Counted from the first letter of the stretch, positions 25,328 to 38,255 are shown. The stretch: DNA of 64,000 nt from Kwoniella bestiolae CBS 10118 (GCF_000512585.2 NC_089241.1:682001-746000); one strand, 5' to 3'. Program-made: numbers and translations. Notes: generated by a model from the letters alone, not told the origin.

Positions 25328-25927
25328 CTTGCTTGGATTATATTCATGTCATTTATACGGACCGTTGATCGTTATGAGAATTATTGCCACTGCTTCAATT
25401 ATATTTGCTGTTGATAGGTGTCGTTGGTGTCATTCGTCGAGCTCACTCGTCAGGGGGTCAGATTATTGTCATGAATAGTAGATGAATGGATGCGTTGATA
25501 CCACTGATCAAGCTGAATGCGCAGATATATATATATAGAGAAGAAATGAGACAGATACAACCGCCAAGAAGTGATCATCGTTTCATCATGGATCATCTAT
25601 CAGCTGATGTGAGAACGACATGAACATGAATCAAGCGGTGATATCCGATACAGAAAATCAGTTAACTCAAGAGGTTGTTTCATGCTAAGGTGCTTCGATG
25701 CATGAGCCAGATTATCACAAACATGCTTACGAGCCAAGATCATATACATGCATGATGGTGACGGTGATGATGATGGTTGTGCCGACAACGATATGCCCAG
25801 TCTAAAAAATCTATTGATCAGAGCCCCAAATCCCTACAACTATATGGAACTCTCTACAACTATCTGTTTGTCTGTCCCTTCGGTACTGTCTATGCCTATT
25901 CCCTCGTTACGCCTCCTCATCTTTCTT
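25328..25927. other. Intergenic
   Basis: Upstream region of the multi-pass protein and 3' flank of ORT1. A TA repeat is at about 25525-25536. No protein-like ORF. Confidence 0.5.
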
Positions 25928-27320
25928 CTACCCCATAAACCCCCCAAAGTTCGACTCCAGCGTCTCATAAATAACGAAAATCATCGCACTACTAGGTGCG
26001 CTCTTCGCTATCGTCGTCCCACAACCAGCGTACAACCCCTTAATCCCCCTTGACCGATAGATAATCTTCGCCATCCTCACGAACGACGGTGGCGTCGAAT
26101 TGGGATTCAGTTCAGCTTGAGTCTGAATAGCAGATTTGATAGAGTCGGCAGGGAACAGCGAGACTGTATAGGCTACACCGGCCATCGCTCCCGATACCAT
26201 TAATTCCCATTTTGATAGATCCCCTTTCGTAACTACCTTGTCCTCTCCTGGGGAAAGCTTCGATTGATAACGAGCGATAAAGAGTCGAGCGGTATATTCG
26301 AAAGTTGCGAACCAAGCTGCTGAACCCCCCGTCTCACGGAAAAGCGTACCGGTCTGACCTAGCCATAATCCTTTGAATCCATTCTTACGGATCACGTCGC
26401 CTATCAACGCTATGGGTCCTTGTAATTTTGCGACGGGTGGTTTTGCTAGGGATGCAGCAGCGGAAGAAGAGGAGGGGGGCGGGATGTGGGGTGTAGAGGA
26501 TACTGGATGGGAACCCGTTTGAGGAGATACGGAAGAGGGGACGGTACCTTCCATTGCTAGGCGCTGGACTTGCATTCGGCATTTGATGAGCTCGATAGGT
26601 GTTCTGTAGCGCATACCAGCATCTTAGCAAAATGTCTGATAGATGACAATGATATCAAGTACGATTTTCGTGTTTATGATGACCGGGGTTGACACCTTCA
26701 CCATAGAGAGAAGACAAACTCACAATACGAAACTAGCCATAAACCCAGCTCCACCACCAGCAACAGCCAACTCAGCAGTCGTCAATTCCCTGTTCTTCCC
26801 TTTGAACGATCCTCCCACTGAGCTTGAGCCTGGTAGCTCCGGTCGCACAGCTAAGATGACGTCTTTCCATTTATTGTAGCACAAGAACAGCGTAGCATTC
26901 TCGCATGCTGCTCCGACAAGTGGTGCTGTCAAACCCTGTCGATATAAATTGATCAGCACAAGAGGCATGTGTATGCTTCACAAGGATGGTAAACGTACTC
27001 TATACAGTCCCACAAATCCCTCCCTCCTCCTCGTCTGGTTGAAACAATCCCAAGGACCTTTGAAGGTAGCTGGTCGGTCGGTAGGTTGGGATTGTAATCT
27101 CACCTTGACTAAGCATAGTATATAAGCTCGAATTTGAGATTCTTCAGGGTGGGGTAGCTTACCAAGATCAAAAGGGTGCTCGAACACTTTAGCTACCATC
27201 CCTGCTACCTATGATATTACATACAGTCAATATTGAATCTGTGAATTAGAGCAAGAAAACACGTACACTACCAAAAGTGATATCCTCCAAAGCGTTGGAA
27301 TGCCCTTCTTCTGCTCCCAT
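25928..27320 (-). CDS. ORT1: Mitochondrial ornithine carrier (Ort1/Arg11 type)
   Basis: Five exons close in phase: 27267-27320, 27163-27208, 26999-27108, 26724-26935, 25928-26603 (365 residues). All three carrier repeats carry the Px[DE]xx[KR] signature: HPFDLVKVRLQ, TPIELIKCRMQ and FPADSIKSAIQ. Between repeats, LFRETGGSAAWFATFEYTAR matches the RETGG...WF segment of ornithine/basic amino-acid carriers. An insert of about 45 Ser/Pro-rich residues after the second signature makes the protein longer than the usual 300. Family role: exchange of ornithine for citrulline or protons across the inner mitochondrial membrane, linking arginine synthesis in the matrix to the cytosol. Related carnitine carriers are the main alternative, but the RETGG motif favours Ort1. 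Confidence 0.88.
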
Positions 27321-27728
27321 CGTGATTCGTCCTGATATAGTGTGGGAGATTGATGTCACTGGTACATATGAGGGTAGACTCGGGGTGGAGCAATGATTGT
27401 TGGGTTGATGGTGACAAGGGAAACAAGAATAAAAGTTGAAAATAATGGATGGATTATAGCATTTTTCAAAACATGATGTGTTTGCGGCTACGCCTACAAC
27501 GAGGATTCATTCAGGCACGCATCAAATACTATATGTGATATCTAAGCGAGATATCTCCTCTCACATTCGCATATATTATTCCATATATATAAAGTCGACG
27601 AGTATGTCAAGACTGAGAGCTTTGATACCATTTTTTGCATATGGTACATTTAAGCTACAGTACATACATATACAACAGTAGATATACAACAGTAGCATGT
27701 ACAACAGTGGCCTGTACAACGAGCAATC
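27321..27728. other. Intergenic
   Basis: Promoter side of ORT1 and 3' flank of the next minus-strand gene. At about 27655-27715 an ACAACAGTAG / GTACAACAGT-type word recurs several times. Confidence 0.5.
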
Positions 27729-29651
27729 CTAAAATCGAGTCCTTGCCACCTGAACATCACAAGAAGCACAACACCTCCCAAGCATCGTAACAGGAGTCAA
27801 AGTCAACCTATCCCTCTCCTTCTTATCATAGTTCAGCCGGGGATCATGTAACCTCCATCCCACTTCCTTGGGTAGCGCTTTGACTCTGTTATACTTCTCT
27901 TCCTGATCTACCACCACAAATCTAAAACATCTATCACATCTATACGAGCCCCTGAATAACCCCAGGTATCTCTCAGGTATCATCTCCCCAATCATCTTCT
28001 CATATGAATCCATATCTTCTCTGGGGGTCAACGAAAATCGAGGTAAAGAGAGTGAGAGGATACAAAAGTCGATTAAAGATGGTACACCCACTCCTCTCCT
28101 TTTATCCAAGCTCATCACATTCGTTTCGGTCCTCCTGTATTCTACATTAAATCTCATTACATTGTCTATGGGTCCATGGTATCGATACAGACTCGAGGTT
28201 TCCCTAAATCTGCATTCCCATCGAAGAGCGGATGTTCGATCGCACCGTATTCGACGTAGTTGGGGGAGCCGAACCATGCTTAGAGGTAGATTCCTCAAGG
28301 TTGGGGTGGCGTGGAGATTGAGGACTTGAATATTGGGGAATGGGAGGGGGGATATTAGGGATTGGAATCTTGGGAAATTACTCTGGTTTGGGCCTATGAG
28401 GGGGATATTGATGAGCTTCTAAATACGTTTTTCATCTTGCCTCTGGTCGCAGAATGACACGGACTTGTGCCCGGCCTGCCATTGAGCGATCTCACACTTT
28501 CCATAAATCGCGGTCATACATATAAAAATCCCACTCACCCCACAAGTCCTTATTATCCATCTTATTACCCGACAAGTCCAGGTGGGTAACATCATTCAGG
28601 TTTGACCCTACAAGATCCAGTAAATCCTCAAAGTGGAGTTCCTGTATGAAAGGGTTGATATTGTCGTATGGCAAGTTCGACAGATCCAGTATATTCGGTT
28701 TAATGAACTCGCATCGGAGGGAATATCTCGCCAGACGCAGTATGAGGAACAACGGTGTTTGCGAGATATGTTGCGATAGGGTTGAATCTAGCTGCATGCA
28801 CAACCATCTATCATATCAGCTAGATTGTGAGAAATCAGATCAAGGACCTTCCTCACTCACCGGTATCACGTTAAAACCCTCTGGCAAATGAAGTTTCGTA
28901 TTCCTTATAGATCGGACTATACGTGCCTCCAATCCAGATAAGGTATGTATATACTCTCTATCTCTGCTTAATGGCAAAATCTGCTCTCGAATCAGATAAT
29001 CTAGGATACCTATAATGCCTCCAGATCAGTCTGACATTCTCATGCATCTCAGTACAACACAAAGACGATGTACATACCCAAACAGCACCTGAGCTCTTTT
29101 GGGTCCTTCTCAGCACTTCCATCAGCCTTCATGCTCGAGATCAACTTTATCGTCCTCGTCCAGGGTAACGTTGACTTGTTCGATAATTTCGGTTTTTTAC
29201 TTTGGTGCTTCGCTTTGGCTTGTCCCTTGCCTTTTCCTTTGGTGTTCATCCTAGATCCACTGGCACTCCCATCCAATAATTGCTTCGCCCTTTTCTCTCT
29301 CCCATCCCTCCTCTTCTCCTCCAGACGACTTAACTCCCCATCTATCAACACCCCACCACCCCTCCGATCCAAAATCAAAGCTAGACATTCCAAACACTCC
29401 AAAACCTGCTCTCTCCTCCTGATCACCCTCCTGGGCGTCCTATCTTCATCCATACTTATATCATACACTGAATCATCCGACTCATCCGAGCTATCTGACA
29501 TGGGCTCTTCCTCATCTGACGAGGGGTTATCCTCATTATCGTATCCGTGGGTATAATGATACTCCTCGTCGTCCATTAGGTAGTAAGGATTATCGTCCAA
29601 GTCTGAGCCTGAGAATTCATCTTGGTCTATCCCGTATAGCTCTAGACCCAT
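27729..29651 (-). CDS. Leucine-rich-repeat-like protein with acidic N-terminus and C-terminal CxxC pairs
   Basis: Four exons close in phase: 29078-29651, 28861-29009, 28539-28791, 27729-28393 (546 residues). The first 70 residues are strongly acidic, with DEEEPMSDSSDESDDS, followed by a Lys-rich linker (KGKGKGQAKAKHQSKKPK). The middle contains leucine-rich repeat-like segments: IKPNILDLSNLPYDN, LNDVTHLDLSGNKMDN and IQVLNLHATPTLRNLPLS. The end has cysteine pairs YRCDRCFRF and CCASCDVQ that could bind zinc. I do not recognise a named family. An F-box/LRR-like adaptor role is possible, but no F-box is visible. The last acceptor (CTCATAG at 28394-28396) was chosen because the nearer one gives a stop. 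Confidence 0.7.
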
Positions 29652-30051
29652 GTCATTGGAGGGTCAACTTCCGACTGAATGATGATGTATGAGGGGAGCG
29701 ACTCAAGCTGAAATAGGAGACACATATCCAGAGCTTTCGATCATGTCTTCCATCAGCTCGAGGATGGAGGATGTGTCGGTGCGTATGTTTTATGTGGTCC
29801 TCCGTCGGAAAGAGTAGCCGAGGTCAATAGCCGATGAAACCAAACATCAATCCGTCATTCAGCTGACTTTGACTATCCTCCTCTCCCTCATCCACCAAAG
29901 CACGACAGACGGATGTGAACTTGCTCGAGAGAGGATACGTAGTGGTACTGGATCAGGAGGTCATACAGTCAACCCGTCACTCCAATAACCCTCCGAACCC
30001 TCCGAATCCGAACTGGAATTGCAATTCCCAAGGCCCAAGGTGAATGACACG
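29652..30051. other. Divergent promoter between LRR-like and Nudix genes
   Basis: Genes on either side point away from this 400-base gap. No ORF or motif stands out. Confidence 0.5.
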
Positions 30052-31534
30052 ATGCCTCAGAGTATCGAGTCTTTACTTCCACCTCTCAAACCCGAATCTC
30101 TACGGTAAGTGTATCCAGAACATCTCTTCTATATGTATCATATCCCTTCAAGAGACGCTCAGCTGACCTACGGACGGTGGTAGATGTATATACCGACTTC
30201 AGCGGTACCGCCTTCCTAAGGAGAAAAGGCGATATCCCAAGAGGAGATCAGCAGCCGTAGCCGTCATGTACGCTCGCTTCTGCCCTCTAGCATTCTTCAT
30301 CCCTCAGAGCTGACTTCAGAATGGTCTACACAGACTGTTCGTTGGTCGACTGGGAGATTTATACGTCCTACTCTCGACGTGAGCTGCCTCGTCCTGTATC
30401 CCCTTTAGGCAGACAGCTAATAAAACTCATTCAGTCGAGCAGGCGATATGCGCACATACGCTCATGATACGGCTCTGCCGGGAGGTAAGTACGAAGAAGG
30501 CGATGTGGACGCTGAGGGCACAGCGGTAGGTCAGGTCCGCGTTATATCCCAGCTTTGAAGTGACATAATCACTGATGTATGTGTTAGCGGAGAGAAGCTT
30601 ATGAAGAGGTAAGTTTGAAGGAGGATCAGTCCATTACATGGATCTAACGTCGGAGTGTTGGATTCCTCAGATAGGTTTACCGATGGACAGAGAGAAGGTG
30701 AAGAAGCTATGCGAACTAGAGAAATTCATAACTGGCAATTCACTGATAGTGACTCCGTAAGTATGATCCTCTCTCATTTATATATACGATAGACCCCATC
30801 CTCAGATCAGAACAGTACTAATTGACACCGAATTTTCATCCAGCGTAATCCTCCTAATAACAGACCACACGCTCACCCCCCTCCTAAACCCCAGCGAAGT
30901 ACACAGACTCTTCTCCATGCCCCTCTCAGCATTCCTGCATTCCCGCCCCTCCCAAATCCCCTCATTCCACTATCGAATCTCCCACCGTATATCCTCCATA
31001 CCGCACTGGGTGATTGACTCGATCCCCCCTCCGCCAATTGTGGGGTACTCGATAGATGATGGCGAGGTGGGTGGGAAAGAGGGGAGGTTCTACGGGTATA
31101 GGGATATAGCTTGGAATGGGCATGGGACGGTTAGGATGCATAGGTTCTTGACGGGGAGGGAGGGCGAGGGGGTCAGGCCTGTATATGGGTTGACTGCGTG
31201 AGTATTACCCCTGATCTCCTGCACATCAAGATACTGATGTACACCCTACACCAACGGTCCTTAATCGTTCCCATGTGTGCTCCTGGGGTGATATAGCTGA
31301 TGTGTGTTGCATGTTTATAGCGCAATCCTCATTCAATCAGCTACGATAGGGTACGACCACCCACCCGATTTCCCCATTACCGCACCAGGACAGAAATCAA
31401 TGATGGAGCGTATCATACTGGATGTCCGGCATGGAGAGGGACCATTGAGAAGAGCAGTGGATGCAGAAGGTTTATGGGACGATTGGAAGGTTGACGATGA
31501 TGTGTTAAAAACCAAGGGGAGAGCCAAGTTGTAA
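30052..31534 (+). CDS. Nudix hydrolase, CoA diphosphatase-like (Pcd1/NUDT7 type)
   Basis: Eight exons close in phase: 30052-30104, 30184-30267, 30334-30378, 30435-30525, 30588-30608, 30671-30756, 30844-31197, 31321-31534 (315 residues). The Nudix core is LPGGKYEEGD followed by RREAYEEIGLP at about residues 75-102, preceded by the strand LFVGRLGDLYVLLST. The spacing between the GG and REAYEE parts is a little longer than the canonical box, as in CoA-diphosphatase relatives. The seven-codon exon 30588-30608 encodes only RREAYEE, the metal-binding helix. Family role: hydrolysis of CoA or oxidised CoA to phosphopantetheine and 3',5'-ADP. The C-terminal tail ends in KL after KTKGRA, which is not a clear PTS1, so peroxisomal location is uncertain. 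Confidence 0.82.
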
Positions 31535-31862
31535 ACAGTCTCTATCTAGATCTCGGAGTATTCGAGTGTAAAGTGTACAGTATATACCATCATCCCTTGA
31601 AGAAATTGTTGTAGGATTATATTTGACAATGCATTAACCACTAATGTAACTATATGCATTATGCAGTTTACGATACGACAATGTACAAAAACCAAAAACT
31701 GCTACATGAACAAAATAGGTAGCTTAGCAAGTATGCACGTATTCTTTCGTTCTCTTTCTTCTTCTATTCTGTGAGTCATACACATCTTCTCTGTTGTATA
31801 CACACATTCATCGAACTCCTTCGCATCCGCATCAAAGCCACAAGGCATCACCAAATCCTCAA
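31535..31862. other. Convergent 3' flanks
   Basis: AT-rich gap between the ends of the Nudix gene and the SNF2 gene. Nothing else seen. Confidence 0.5.
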
Positions 31863-34800
31863 CTAGCTGAACAGATCTGCTAATTCCTCGGTCTAAACAT
31901 CAAAACCATAATCAGCTATCGTCGACGCATACACTTTCACATATCTCTGACCCACCTTTTGCGCCATCAGTTCCTTCCTGGTCATATTCTTAAGCGACAA
32001 CTGAGCCAAGTTCGCCTTCTTCTTCTGTATCTTATCTAATTTCTCTTCTATCGAATCTTTGATCATGAGTTTGACAGCTAGCACAGGTCGAGTTTGGCCC
32101 ATTCGATGCTATATCACGTATCACCATCAGCATACGCCATTCATTCTGGACGATTAACCGAAGGATAGCATATGATGGTAGAGCTCAGAGGTAAATTTAC
32201 AATACGATCGATAGCTTGACTCTCCACCGACGGATTCCAATAAGGATCCACCAAATAACATCTCGAAGCGACGGTCAGGTTCAATCCCACTCCACCTGCT
32301 CGAGTAGACACCAGAAGAACTTCAACCTGTTTCTTGTATTTCAGCGCATCGATAGCTTTGGCTCGTTCTTCTCGAGTCATCGTACCGTCCAATCGGGCGT
32401 AGCGGATATTGGTCTCGTCCAACATGTCTGAGATCCTATCGAGCATGGTAGTCCATTGAGAGCTACGTCACAATTACCATCAACACCGTCTCTTATAACT
32501 TGAGGATTCTCGGTGACGAGCAAGAAGGAACCAGACAAACTCACAATACAATACTCTTCGTCACCAAAGGCTTTCCCTCATTATCCAACTCCTCAATCCC
32601 ATCGTCATCGCCAGCAAACGGATCATAATGCGGTGAATTCGGATTCCTCTTCGAAAGCGTCAAAAGCTCATCATGCAGATACTGCATCTTAGTCGACAGG
32701 TTGAGCTTCTCCCCGGGTGGCCTAACATACTTCTTCCTAGCTGCTCGTTTGGGTTGATCGGGAATGACTTCGTTCGACGGTTCGCATTCCGGTGGGGTAA
32801 CTTCGATGATGTCCGATGGAATTCTGAGCATCAAATTGCAAGTTCCGCAAGCTCTAGCGACGGTCGATTTGGCTTTCTTGGCGTAATCGGAGTATACTTG
32901 GGATTTGAAGCATCCAGCGCCTTGAGAACACGAATGTCAGCGATACCTCCCTACGCAGCGGAGCAGATAGTGAAACTTACAGTAAAGATGTAAACATTTG
33001 GTCAAAACAGGTTTCGCCGAGAACTTCTTCTTGGGTTTCTCATCCTTGGTCGTGAACTCCTCGACACCGCCCAACCCAATATCAGGGAAATAATCCCCAA
33101 AGTCCGCTCCACAGCTCGAGCATAATGCTCCAGCTCCTTCCTTGAGACCACAACAGACAGCAACAGCCCTAGCCTGATTCAACCCATTCGTATCTATACC
33201 TTGAACGGCGACTTGATAATCCATGATCGTACCATCGTAATCTTCCTCAACAGACCCAGCCATAGCAAGATCAACGTGGTTGCAAATCTGTCGTAATCGT
33301 AAGACTTCCTGTAACATATTTGCGTAATTCTTGCCTAGCTCGTTCTTCCTCTTAAGTTCACCAACTCTATCTTTGGCTGCAGAAGCTCGTTCGTCGTAGA
33401 CTTTCCGTTCGTCTTCGCGTAACTCAAGCCAGAGCTGTACTTCTTTTCTAGGAGGGAGGTTGAGGATCTTTCGACCATCTTCGGCTGTTGAATCTTTCGT
33501 TCTCCGGAGTGTACAGCATCGCATTACAAGCTGGAGTCGTGCGACACCAATTTGTTCTCCGTATTTACACGGTGATGAGATATACTGCGTGAAGACGTCT
33601 TTCTCGTCGACAGGACTGACTCTGAGGAATTTGAACAAGGCCCAGACATCTTCGATCTTGTTTTGGATGGGTGTACCGGTAAGAGCCACTCGTCGATCAG
33701 ATTCGAGGGCACAAGCTGCCTGAGAAGCTACTGTAGATGCCGTTTTGATGTAGCTAAAACCCTCATCAGCGTTTCGTTCGGTTCCCATCGCAGGAAAACA
33801 CTCACTGAGCTTCGTCCAGTACCACTCTGAACCAATCAATCGCCTGTAAAGGGCTGGTCTCCGTGATCATCACTTTCGATTTCCCCTTCCCTTTCTTAGT
33901 CGACTTCATCAGAGCAGCCACTTCCATAGCTTTGATTTCGGCTTCCACCTCCGGCTTAGTCGCATGATCATTGAGAGATGTATCTCCCGTTACATCTACC
34001 TCTTCTCCACTATTTTCCGCAGTTTCAGATGGCGTGTTCGTTTCAGTCACACTTCCAGATTGCTTTGAGAATTCGTTTGCGAGAGTGCTGTAAGAGGTGA
34101 TTACCACATCGAACTCCGAGATGAATTGAGGATCCGGTCTTCTACTTGGCCCATGGTATATGTACACTTTAAGCACATCGAAATCTTCTAGCAGCTCATC
34201 ATCCGACGATTCCTCTCCATTGGCCTTGGGTGGCTTCCATTTCCTCTCGATGACTTTCGGCGGCATGACACCAGCTGATCCACCGACAATCTCAACAGGT
34301 CCATTCCAATGTTCCTTGATCTGATCTTCCCAATTGGATATAGTTGACATCGGACAAACAAGTAAAGTGCCCTTTGACTTGACGGCGATACGTGATCGAC
34401 GAGCAGAAAGAGCTTTGTTGACATCGGCATCTCGCTTTCGTTTCTTCCCTTTACTATCTGTAGCTTCAGCATCGATATCAGGCATTCCAAAGACTTTGGT
34501 CTTGAAGGATGATTTCACATCGCTATCGTCTTTTTCAGATTCAGCAGGTGTAGGTGTCATCTTCTCGATCTTACTCTTCGCCCAATCGTGTGCAGAGCTT
34601 CGAGTGGCTGCAATAAGCGATACTACGGACAGGGTTTTACCCAGACCCATCTGTGGATGGAGATCTCGTCAGCTTCCAATTCACCGTAACAGTCTGTTGA
34701 ATCAATAACTTACATCATCTGCCAAGATCGCACCTTTGCTATCATCCGGTCTCTCCCCTTTCCTTGCTCTAATTTCATCGTTGGTGATCTTATTCCTCCA

Positions 34801-36737
34801 AGACCGCACTTTTCCTTTGTCGTCCCTTATACCCTCCCAAAGAGATCTAGGATCATCCGATTTCTCCTTCTCTTTTTCCTTCTCCTTGTTCTTCTCCGCA
34901 TCTTCCGTGGGAGTAACCTCTCCACTAGATTCTGATTTTGACTTCTTCAGCACCTTTTTAGCATTCTTCTTAGCTTGCTTGAGACACGACGAATCCTGTT
35001 CACGTTGAAGGAAGAAGGTCAAAGCTCGCCGTTGATGAGGGAACAAGTTGGTTTTAATCAGTGGACCTGAAAAATGGCCAACATAGATCAGCAGTTGATC
35101 AATCATCGATGCCTGATACAAGGAGCAGAGAGTGACAGACCTGGATCACTCTGTTCCAATTCTCCCCCATTATCCAGACTCTTGAATACCTCGTCCACCT
35201 GTTTTCTCTGTACTTCCACCTGAGTTGCCTTTTCTCTCTCCTTATCCGCAAAAAGCATTCCATGACCCGCACCACTAAGCATAGCCCTTCTCTGAGCGTA
35301 GATAGCCATCTGAGCAGCGAAATGACCTCCACCATGAGCGTTTTCATATCTGGGCTGTTCGGAATGTCGAGAAGGGTCATATGGCGGTACGGGATCTTGC
35401 AAGTATAAAGACAAGGTAGCAAGCATATTGGCGATATACTGTACGTTGGAAGGGAGAGTGAAAAGGAGGACGTTTATTCGAACAGCAAAATGATGCTGGG
35501 AGCGAGAAGGGATATAACGTCAGCTCTGTATACTGGGAAGCGGCGATTTTGGATGTATGAACTCTTCCACTCACAACTTCTGGTTGTACTCTCTGAACGA
35601 AACCTTCCAATCTAACTAATCCCCTCTGCATGAGTGAACCTAATGGATCTGCTACCCCAGCATCAAGATCGCCCACAAAAGTAGTAAGTCCGGCTGAGAG
35701 AGTGCAGATTAGTCAGCTTCCATATTATCTCTCTCTAAGACAGGAAGTGTCCTGCTCACGAGTCAAGACCTGTATTGTGTCTCTAAGCAACAAGTTATTC
35801 GGTTCTCCCTTCCTCGCAGGTGTACCAGCTACCCTATGCTGTAGGTTATCTCGTCAGCTGACTCATTCACTTTTTTCTCCCATGTCCCATGGTAATGACT
35901 CACCTTCAACTTCACTCGGAGCAGCTCGGCACCTTTATAATTCACCACATCGTATCTCTCTTTACTGTCCGGAGGGGATTGCGCACCGACAAGCACAGCA
36001 GGACAGGGGTAAAGCATGATAGCCTGGGACCAGATCGCACCTATACATATCGGTCGTTTGTCGTTATTCTGCGGTGGTGGAGAAGGTATATTCCGTGTGG
36101 TGAGATCGATAGCTGATGAGGCATCCGTCCCTGCTGATTGTTGATATCCGTTCACACCGATCGGATGAGGTTGTTGAGGAGCAGGAGCAGAATTTGAATG
36201 GATGAATCCATCACTGGAGTTGGGTGGCCATCCTGTAATTGTGGAAGAAGAGGAAGAAGGGCCTTGGCGGGGGGTTGTGTTGGGATTGGCAAAATGACCA
36301 AATCCAAGTGGTCGGTTGGAAGTACCACTTGGACTTGCTACGGGTGATTTCATGTTGGATCCGGTGTAGGTTATACCATTTGGATCGGTTGGTGAGGATG
36401 AATGTTTGAAAGGTGAGGATGATGAAGATGTAGAGGATAGAAAAGGATTGGAAGATGAAGATGATGTTGCTGCGAAAGATGAAAAAGGTCCGTGCGTGCG
36501 ACCGGCGGTATTTTGTGTTTTAGGAGAGGAAGCGGAGGAAGAGGTCATAGCGTTGTGTGATGAGGCGATGCCCGGTTGACCTTGACCTTGAGTTACTCGA
36601 GTTGACTGTACTTCTCGTTGTTTCTCATCTTCACCCGAGTCATCATCCCCCGTCAGATCTATCGATGTTGACTTTGATGTCGAGTGATCATGGCGAGGTG
36701 GAGGTATACTATCAGAGGAGGTGGCGAGGGAACTCAT
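31863..36737 (-). CDS. SNF2-family ATPase with RING insert (Rad5/HLTF/Rad16-like)
   Basis: Eleven exons close in phase: 35904-36737, 35760-35838, 35575-35693, 35141-35495, 34714-35066, 33806-34650, 32981-33753, 32545-32920, 32201-32462, 31956-32108, 31863-31892 (1392 residues). Walker A is ILADD/MGLGKT, motif II is DEAH (split by an intron after DEA and completed as HYIK), then RRVALTGTPIQNKIEDVWAL. A cysteine-rich RING-like insert follows (CSSCGADF, KCLHLYCAGCF, ACGTC), then the helicase C half with VLLVSTRAGGVGLNLT, DPYWNPSVESQAIDRI and HRMGQTR. The N-terminal 280 residues are Ser-rich and disordered, with two SUMO-interaction-like sites (SIDLTGDDDS, SAIDLT). The family remodels or translocates on DNA in post-replication repair and often acts as a ubiquitin ligase. 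The short last exon TEELADLFS was preferred over read-through. Confidence 0.87.
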
Positions 36738-37394
36738 GTGAGAACTTGTCGTGGAGGTTGATTCGATTTGAACGACAGATGATTGCAGGGGTTGATACTT
36801 TGCCTTTTATATATGCATTTGAGTGAAGTGTTTTATGTGTGATGTGAGAGTAGGGCGTAGTAATCAGGTGATGAAAGGAGAGTTACTGATGATATCTTAT
36901 TTACCTGAGAAAAATAACATGATACTCGTGAGATATGATGACCGATGGCGATTATCCGCAAAATACAATGTTGAGACGAGTAACGGTCATGTCCGCTTAC
37001 TAATCTATGAGAACTACGAACATGTATAATACGAGTGGCAGCGCAACGGGCATCCGGCGAAATCTCGCTGCCATCTGTGTCCGCATCTGCATGAGTAAGC
37101 TTACAAGGAATACTATATATGAGACGGAGAAGAATAGTAAGCATCTGGTGGAGTGTTGGAATTCCGTAGGATATCTAAAGAAATAACGGTCAGGTCGGAT
37201 GAGAATCTTCTTCTCCTTTGAAATGCACTTCCAAGCCTTCGGAAACCCCTACTATTAGGAAATTCGCCTTGTATATATACATTTATGATACTCCACCACG
37301 CCATGACTAAGACTGATTCTTCCACTTACATTTAACCGCTATATTCAGCCCAACAGGGAGCAATACCCCCGCTCCATCTCTCTCCTTAATCAAG
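36738..37394. promoter_or_regulatory. Divergent promoter region with TATA box for the first short orphan gene
   Basis: Between the SNF2 gene (-) and a short plus-strand gene. TATATATAC at 37272-37280 lies about 115 bases before the ATG at 37395. Confidence 0.5.
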
Positions 37395-37787
37395 ATGAAT
37401 AATCAAGACAACTCTGATACCGCTCACACCGCTGACTCATCTACCCGGGCAGCTCGTCCATCCTCTGCGCGCAGTGCTGGCGGTACAGGACCCTCGCACG
37501 AATGCTCAGTATGTCTACATCGAAGGTCCTCCATACCAGACTCGACAGAGTGGGCTTCTCAATCTCGAACGTCACTGCGATCATTACCTGAAAGAGCGGT
37601 GGACAGCTTAACCGCAAAAGTTCAAAGTACGATCCAGTTTATATCTGCTTTCATGCCGTCTCACGAGGCAAAGTCGGACGATGAGATGCGAATTTCCATG
37701 GATAAAGGGAAAGAGCCAGTGATTAGGGAATCTCGTAAGAAAGTGGAATTCAGGAGAAGAGACGCAAACGATCCCCCTCAAGATTGA
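37395..37787 (+). CDS. Short orphan protein 1 (130 residues)
   Basis: Single-exon ORF, unusual in this intron-rich window, preceded by a TATA box and a pyrimidine-rich leader. The protein is polar. A Ser/Ala/Thr-rich start is followed by one CSVCLHRR pair and a moderately hydrophobic helix (TAKVQSTIQFISAFMP), then a charged tail rich in Lys, Arg and Asp. No family is recognised and no signal peptide or full transmembrane segment is seen. Start and stop are plausible because the ATG follows the TATA box and a CT-rich stretch at normal spacing. It could be a lineage-specific, perhaps stress-inducible gene; this is inference from promoter type only. Confidence 0.55.
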   Translation: MNNQDNSDTAHTADSSTRAARPSSARSAGGTGPSHECSVCLHRRSSIPDSTEWASQSRTSLRSLPERAVDSLTAKVQSTIQFISAFMPSHEAKSDDEMRISMDKGKEPVIRESRKKVEFRRRDANDPPQD

Positions 37788-38255
37788 ATTTGACTTTTGA
37801 ATGTAGCTTACTGAGCACTTGGCGGTTTGCAACTTACGTTTCTGTTGCTTGTCTATGCAATTGATACTCGGTTTAAATGGCGTGCTCGTACCTTCATGAT
37901 CAAGCACAGCCAGAGCTACATCATCCTTTCTAGTCGCGACGATCTCCAGCATCTCGAAACATCAAAAGCGACACCGTAATGCACCGTCATCGCATGCTTC
38001 ACATCACGTCAATGAGGTTCTTTCGCAATGGTAGTCGATCCTTTCATCCAGCTCCAACCTCATAGTCGATCGAAGGCTTCGCTTGCCTTATATATAGCTT
38101 ATCGGTCATACAAGGGGGAAATCGATATTAGACCACTTTCACATTTCTCTCCATAATCATAAGAGCCTTTTGTTTCAGGTGCGTGAATCCCGGAATTCTG
38201 TAGAGATCGTCCATGAAGCTAACGAAGGATCCCCTCATCGGACAGCACACACACC
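37788..38255. promoter_or_regulatory. Intergenic with TATA box
   Basis: TATATATAG at about 38089-38097 lies about 160 bases upstream of the next ATG. Otherwise no feature. Confidence 0.5.

Noticed and set aside
29068..29556. 162-codon plus-strand ORF
   Set aside because: It is the antisense of the acidic/Lys-rich exon of the LRR-like gene, whose splice phases close exactly.
35904..36110. HIRAN domain in the SNF2 protein
   Set aside because: The segment ICIGAIWSQAIMLYP is suggestive but too divergent to call without a profile search.
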